DNA from: Flavobacterium frigoritolerans
Lineage (GTDB): Bacteria; Bacteroidota; Bacteroidia; Flavobacteriales; Flavobacteriaceae
Assembly: GCF_025847275.1 (NCBI RefSeq)
Contig: NZ_JAOZEV010000013.1
Span: 1-64,000, forward strand
Length of the DNA stretch: 64,000 bases
Direction: 5' to 3'
Numbering within the stretch: the stretch's first letter is position 1; each line of letters starts with the position of its first letter. Below the pieces are notes generated by a model that did no database searches, was not told the DNA's origin, and saw only the letters and a program-made list of their open reading frames with translations. Both the position numbers and the translations under genes were made by a program. Positions 60,638 through 64,000 of this stretch are shown in pieces.

Positions 60638-62372
60638 TTTTAGTAAACTGAGTTGGTGTTACTCCGGTTCTTTTACTAAATGATTTTGTAAAAGAAATAG
60701 CATTTTTAAAACCTACACTCTCGGCTAGCGCCTGTGTTGAGTATTTTCGATATTTTGAATTTGTAATCAATTCATTAATAACATAATTAATCTTTAATTC
60801 ATTGGAGTATTCACTAAAGGTCTTGCCAAATCTCTTATTAACAACATAAGACAAATAACTTGTGTTTGTTTTAATTTTTTTGGCTACAGATTGTTGAGTA
60901 AAATCAGAATTCAGATAGTAATGTTTCTTTTCTAACTGCTTTAATTTTTCATATATTTCTTCTTCCTTCTCTAAGTCTAAATTCATTTTGACAGCCATTT
61001 TTGGTATACTTTCCGTGACTGCTTCATCTTTATTAACACTCTCAGGAAGCGCTTCATTTAACTCTAACCTTAATTTATATTCTTCAATTAAACTATTTAC
61101 TTTTCTATCAGTCTCTCTTTTTTTCTTAATACTCTTTACATACAAAACAATTAAAACCAAAAGCACTCCTACAAAAAGAAAAACCATCAGATTCCAAAAC
61201 CTAATTTTATTTTGATTTTTGACCTGAAGCTCCTCCATATCCTTTCTGACATTCACATTTCCTAGCCGAAAGTTAACCTCCTGAACCTCATTATCTAATT
61301 TTGACTGAATTTGTTCAAACTTATCAAAATATTTCTCTGAATATTTCAATGCCTCTTGAGGGTTATTTTTAATGGTATAAATCTTAGCCAGATAATAATT
61401 TGAATTTACATAATACAAGTCATTAACCTTATTTATTTGATAAATTGAATCTACTTTTTTAAAAAAGTACAATGACTTGTCATAATCTTTAATATTGAAG
61501 AACAGACTTCCTAAATTATAACTAGCAATAAAAAGTTCTGGTTGCAAATTATTTTCTTTACTATACAGCAAAACATCGTAATACACCTTCTCGGCATTAG
61601 ACAAATCATTCTTCATATAATAAATATTCCCTAAGCTCATTTTAGAGTTTAGTTTTGTATTTAGATAATTTTTAGAATATAAAATTGCCTTCGTGTAATA
61701 ATGTTCCGCAGAATCCAAAAACTTGGGATTTGAATAATTTTTCCCATAAGCCTTCTCAAAAGCACGTCCTAAATTAAAATTAATATTACTCTTGTAATTT
61801 GTAAATTTTTCTTCTGAAAATGAATACTTTAATTGATCCGTTATCTCATTTGATTTTTTTAAAGATAAAATTGCAGCTTTATAATTCCCAACTTCTATGT
61901 TAATTAATGAAATATTCATGTAAAATTTCACCATCCGTATCTGATCATTCTCCTTCTTAGCAATAGTTACCCCTTTTTCAAATTTGTCAAAGGCTGCTTT
62001 TAGATTATTTTTCCTCCAATCTATAAGCCCTCCATAATTTAATAAATCGGCATTCAATATTCTCTTTTCTTTTGATTGTTTAACTTTTCCTAAAAACTTA
62101 AAAGCTTGTTCATAATACTGTTTTGATTTAATACTATCCTCTTTAAGTTGATACAAATAAGCTTTCGCTCCACTTGCAAAAGTTTTATGCGAATAGTCAC
62201 TAGATTTCTCTATTCTATTTACAAAAACAAAAGCACTATCTACATTAGAATTTGCAGATGCCCTTACTTTATCTTGTAATAGAGCATACTCTTTGGAGCT
62301 TAGCTGTGAATTTTTCTGAGAAAAAACAGCACTTGTAATAAAAAAAAATAAGAGGCATTTAACAAATTTCAT
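60615..62372 (-). CDS. TPR-transmembrane-AraC type regulator
   Basis: A 585-residue one-component regulator. A signal peptide ends near AVFSQ (residue 19). Several TPR units follow (about 70-370), then a transmembrane helix in WNLMVFLFVGVLLVLIVLYV (about 390-409). A coiled segment leads to a C-terminal AraC helix-turn-helix pair (TQQSVAKKIKTNTSYLSYVVN and TQALAESVGFKNAISFTKSF, ending PTQFTKK). TPRs outside the membrane could sense a signal and the DNA-binding part act inside. It may control the orphan peptide or the array, which is inference. Confidence 0.88.
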   Translation of the reverse strand: MKFVKCLLFFFITSAVFSQKNSQLSSKEYALLQDKVRASANSNVDSAFVFVNRIEKSSDYSHKTFASGAKAYLYQLKEDSIKSKQYYEQAFKFLGKVKQSKEKRILNADLLNYGGLIDWRKNNLKAAFDKFEKGVTIAKKENDQIRMVKFYMNISLINIEVGNYKAAILSLKKSNEITDQLKYSFSEEKFTNYKSNINFNLGRAFEKAYGKNYSNPKFLDSAEHYYTKAILYSKNYLNTKLNSKMSLGNIYYMKNDLSNAEKVYYDVLLYSKENNLQPELFIASYNLGSLFFNIKDYDKSLYFFKKVDSIYQINKVNDLYYVNSNYYLAKIYTIKNNPQEALKYSEKYFDKFEQIQSKLDNEVQEVNFRLGNVNVRKDMEELQVKNQNKIRFWNLMVFLFVGVLLVLIVLYVKSIKKKRETDRKVNSLIEEYKLRLELNEALPESVNKDEAVTESIPKMAVKMNLDLEKEEEIYEKLKQLEKKHYYLNSDFTQQSVAKKIKTNTSYLSYVVNKRFGKTFSEYSNELKINYVINELITNSKYRKYSTQALAESVGFKNAISFTKSFSKRTGVTPTQFTKKLETTNF

Positions 62373-62396
62373 TAACCATTTAGTTTTGAATTATCC

Positions 62397-62426
62397 CAAA
62401 TTTAGTTCATTAATACCAATAAGCAA
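62397..62426 (-). promoter_or_regulatory. Promoter of the TPR-AraC regulator
   Basis: On the minus strand TAAATTTG (62397-62404) is spaced 19 bases from TTG (62424-62426), 25 bases before the start codon. Confidence 0.7.
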
Positions 62427-62514
62427 ATAATAATTTACAATAGAAAACACAAAACAATCACAATTTAATTCTGATTATTATTTCTAAATCCATAAAAAAT
62501 ATAACAATTTACTT

Positions 62515-62546
62515 TTGTTTTGTTATATCTATATTGTGTAAATTTG
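62515..62546 (+). promoter_or_regulatory. Promoter of glutaryl-CoA dehydrogenase gene
   Basis: TTG at 62515-62517, a 21-base spacer and TAAATTTG at 62539-62546 lie 22 bases before the start codon. Confidence 0.7.
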
Positions 62547-62568
62547 TTCTTGAAAAAAAACATAAATT

Positions 62569-63747
62569 ATGAAACCAGACCTATTTCAAGCCCCAGATTA
62601 TTATAACCTAGATGACCTATTAAGCGACGAACATAAACTTGTAAGAGATTCGGCCCGAGCATGGGTAAAAAGAGAAGTATCTCCTATTATTGAAGAATTT
62701 GCACAAAAAGCTGAATTCCCAAAACAAATTATAAAAGGCTTAGGAGAAATAGGTGGTTTTGGTCCTTACATACCTGTCGAATACGGTGGAGCTGGACTAG
62801 ATCAAATTTCTTACGGCTTAATTATGCAAGAAATCGAACGTGGTGATTCGGGAGTTAGATCCACTTCATCTGTTCAATCTTCATTAGTAATGTATCCTAT
62901 CTGGAAATACGGAAACGAAGAACAAAGAATGAAATATTTGCCTAAACTTGCCACTGGTGAATTTATAGGCTGTTTTGGATTAACAGAACCTAACCATGGT
63001 TCTGACCCCGGAAGCATGATTACCAACTTCAAAGATATGGGAGACCATTATTTATTAAACGGAGCTAAAATGTGGATATCAAATGCTCCTTTTGCAGACA
63101 TAGCTGTTGTTTGGGCAAAAAATGAAGAAGGAAGAATACATGGTTTAATCGTAGAACGCGGTATGCAGGGTTTTACAACACCAGAAACTCACAATAAATG
63201 GTCACTTCGTGCGTCATCTACTGGAGAATTGATCTTTGACAATGTAAAAATCCCTAAAGAAAACTTATTACCAAATAAATCTGGATTAGGAGCCCCATTA
63301 GGATGCTTAGATTCGGCTCGTTATGGAATTGCCTGGGGTGCAATTGGAGCTGCAATGGATTGTTATGATACAGCCCTAAGATATGCTAAAGAAAGAATTC
63401 AGTTCGATAAACCTATTGCAGGAACTCAGTTACAACAAAAAAAATTAGCCGAAATGATTACTGAAATCACAAAAGCACAATTATTAACTTGGCGTTTAGG
63501 AGTTTTAAGAAACGAAGGAAGAGCAACAACCGCTCAAATTTCGATGGCAAAAAGAAACAATGTCGATATGGCTATTAACATTGCTCGTGAAGCCAGACAA
63601 ATACTAGGAGGAATGGGAATTACTGGCGAATACTCTATCATGCGCCACATGATGAACCTAGAAAGTGTTATCACTTACGAAGGAACTCACGATATTCATT
63701 TACTAATTACTGGTATGGATATTACTGGAATTCCAGCTTTTAAATAG
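62569..63747 (+). CDS. Glutaryl-CoA dehydrogenase (acyl-CoA dehydrogenase family)
   Basis: A 392-residue FAD enzyme of the acyl-CoA dehydrogenase family. GFGPYIPVEYGGAGLD, the FAD motif FGLTEPNHGSDPG and the C-terminal VITYEGTHDIH with the catalytic Glu are all present. The STSSVQSSLVM stretch matches the glutaryl-CoA dehydrogenase substrate region, which separates it from other family members. It would oxidise and decarboxylate glutaryl-CoA to crotonyl-CoA in lysine and tryptophan breakdown. A strong palindromic terminator follows. Confidence 0.92.
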   Translation: MKPDLFQAPDYYNLDDLLSDEHKLVRDSARAWVKREVSPIIEEFAQKAEFPKQIIKGLGEIGGFGPYIPVEYGGAGLDQISYGLIMQEIERGDSGVRSTSSVQSSLVMYPIWKYGNEEQRMKYLPKLATGEFIGCFGLTEPNHGSDPGSMITNFKDMGDHYLLNGAKMWISNAPFADIAVVWAKNEEGRIHGLIVERGMQGFTTPETHNKWSLRASSTGELIFDNVKIPKENLLPNKSGLGAPLGCLDSARYGIAWGAIGAAMDCYDTALRYAKERIQFDKPIAGTQLQQKKLAEMITEITKAQLLTWRLGVLRNEGRATTAQISMAKRNNVDMAINIAREARQILGGMGITGEYSIMRHMMNLESVITYEGTHDIHLLITGMDITGIPAFK

Positions 63748-63782
63748 AAATCATCTATTAAAAAATACATAAAAACAATTCA

Positions 63783-63811
63783 AAAGCTTCTTGGTACCAA
63801 GAAGCTTTTTT
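63783..63811 (+). terminator. Palindromic terminator, overlapping next promoter
   Basis: AAAAGCTTCTTGG and CCAAGAAGCTTTT pair around a two-base centre, followed by T residues. Its TTG at 63791-63793 is also the -33 box of the following promoter. Confidence 0.8.
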
Positions 63812-63818
63812 ATATTTG
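63791..63818 (+). promoter_or_regulatory. Promoter of DUF3050 gene
   Basis: TTG at 63791-63793, a 17-base spacer and TATATTTG at 63811-63818, which lies 17 bases before the start codon. The -33 box falls within the preceding terminator hairpin. Confidence 0.65.
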
Positions 63819-63835
63819 TAAAAAAAAATGCCACC

Positions 63836-64000
63836 ATGAATATTGAAACTATAAACAATAGCATTCAACCTCAAAAAGACCTTTTATTACAACATCCTCT
63901 ATATAAAAAGATTCAAAGCATAGATGATTTACATTGCTTTCTAGAAAGTCATGTATATGCTGTTTGGGACTTTATGTCTTTATTAAAAGCATTACAAGCA
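63836..64000 (+). CDS. DUF3050 protein, 5' part (cut by window edge)
   Basis: The first 55 residues of a protein that runs beyond the window. They include LLLQHPLYKKIQSIDDLHCF and HVYAVWDFMSLLKALQ, the signature of the DUF3050 (heme oxygenase-like fold) family. Function unknown. Confidence 0.85.
   Translation, partial: MNIETINNSIQPQKDLLLQHPLYKKIQSIDDLHCFLESHVYAVWDFMSLLKALQA

Overview
The window looks like the chromosome of a Flavobacterium-type member of the Bacteroidota. The DNA is AT-rich. Several promoters fit the TTG / TAnnTTTG pattern of that phylum and Shine-Dalgarno-like sites are scarce. There is a type IX secretion (T9SS) sorting domain, a SusC-like TonB-dependent receptor, a DnaE polymerase carrying its own proofreading exonuclease, and an S16 protein with a long acidic tail. 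No rRNA operon, prophage, IS transposase or CRISPR array was seen.

Layout. 1-8 kb: tRNA-Leu, an M20 dipeptidase, a lipoprotein-BlaI-BlaR1 sensor operon behind a visible operator, a saccharopine dehydrogenase-type protein, a DUF423 protein and PEP carboxykinase. 8-12 kb: a phytase lipoprotein with its TonB-dependent receptor. 12-24 kb: membrane and metabolic genes (DUF4407, cyclase family, D-2-hydroxyacid dehydrogenase, hemW, ruvC, a flippase-like protein plus glycosyltransferase), with several inverted-repeat elements between them, one pair of which brackets a GxxExxY nuclease-like gene. 24-29.5 kb: a TolC-HlyD-MFS efflux cassette and an AraC regulator. 29.5-35.8 kb: two identical tRNA-Asp genes with a tRNA-like relic between them, a DUF58 protein, an M1 aminopeptidase, thioredoxin and an outer-membrane barrel. 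35.9-43.6 kb: dnaE, a T9SS cargo/barrel pair and a DUF417 protein. 44-49 kb: leuC-leuD-leuA/cimA-leuB. 49-52.4 kb: an RRM protein, a lipoprotein, rpsP-rimM and a tRNA methyltransferase.

52.4-60.2 kb, all on the minus strand, is the most unusual region. It encodes a peptide-secretion system: a membrane VKOR-thioredoxin protein with a cysteine-less C39-like N-terminus, a tandem array of ten small precursors (nine intact, one decayed) with a near-identical 25-residue double-glycine-type leader, a C39-peptidase ABC transporter and a HlyD adaptor. Every precursor core has exactly four or six cysteines and no leader has any. This pattern suggests disulfide-stapled peptides that are oxidised by the VKOR protein, then cleaved and exported by the transporter. 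Just upstream on the plus strand is a separate cysteine-free double-glycine peptide, and converging on it is a TPR/transmembrane/AraC-type regulator. The window ends with glutaryl-CoA dehydrogenase and the start of a DUF3050 gene.
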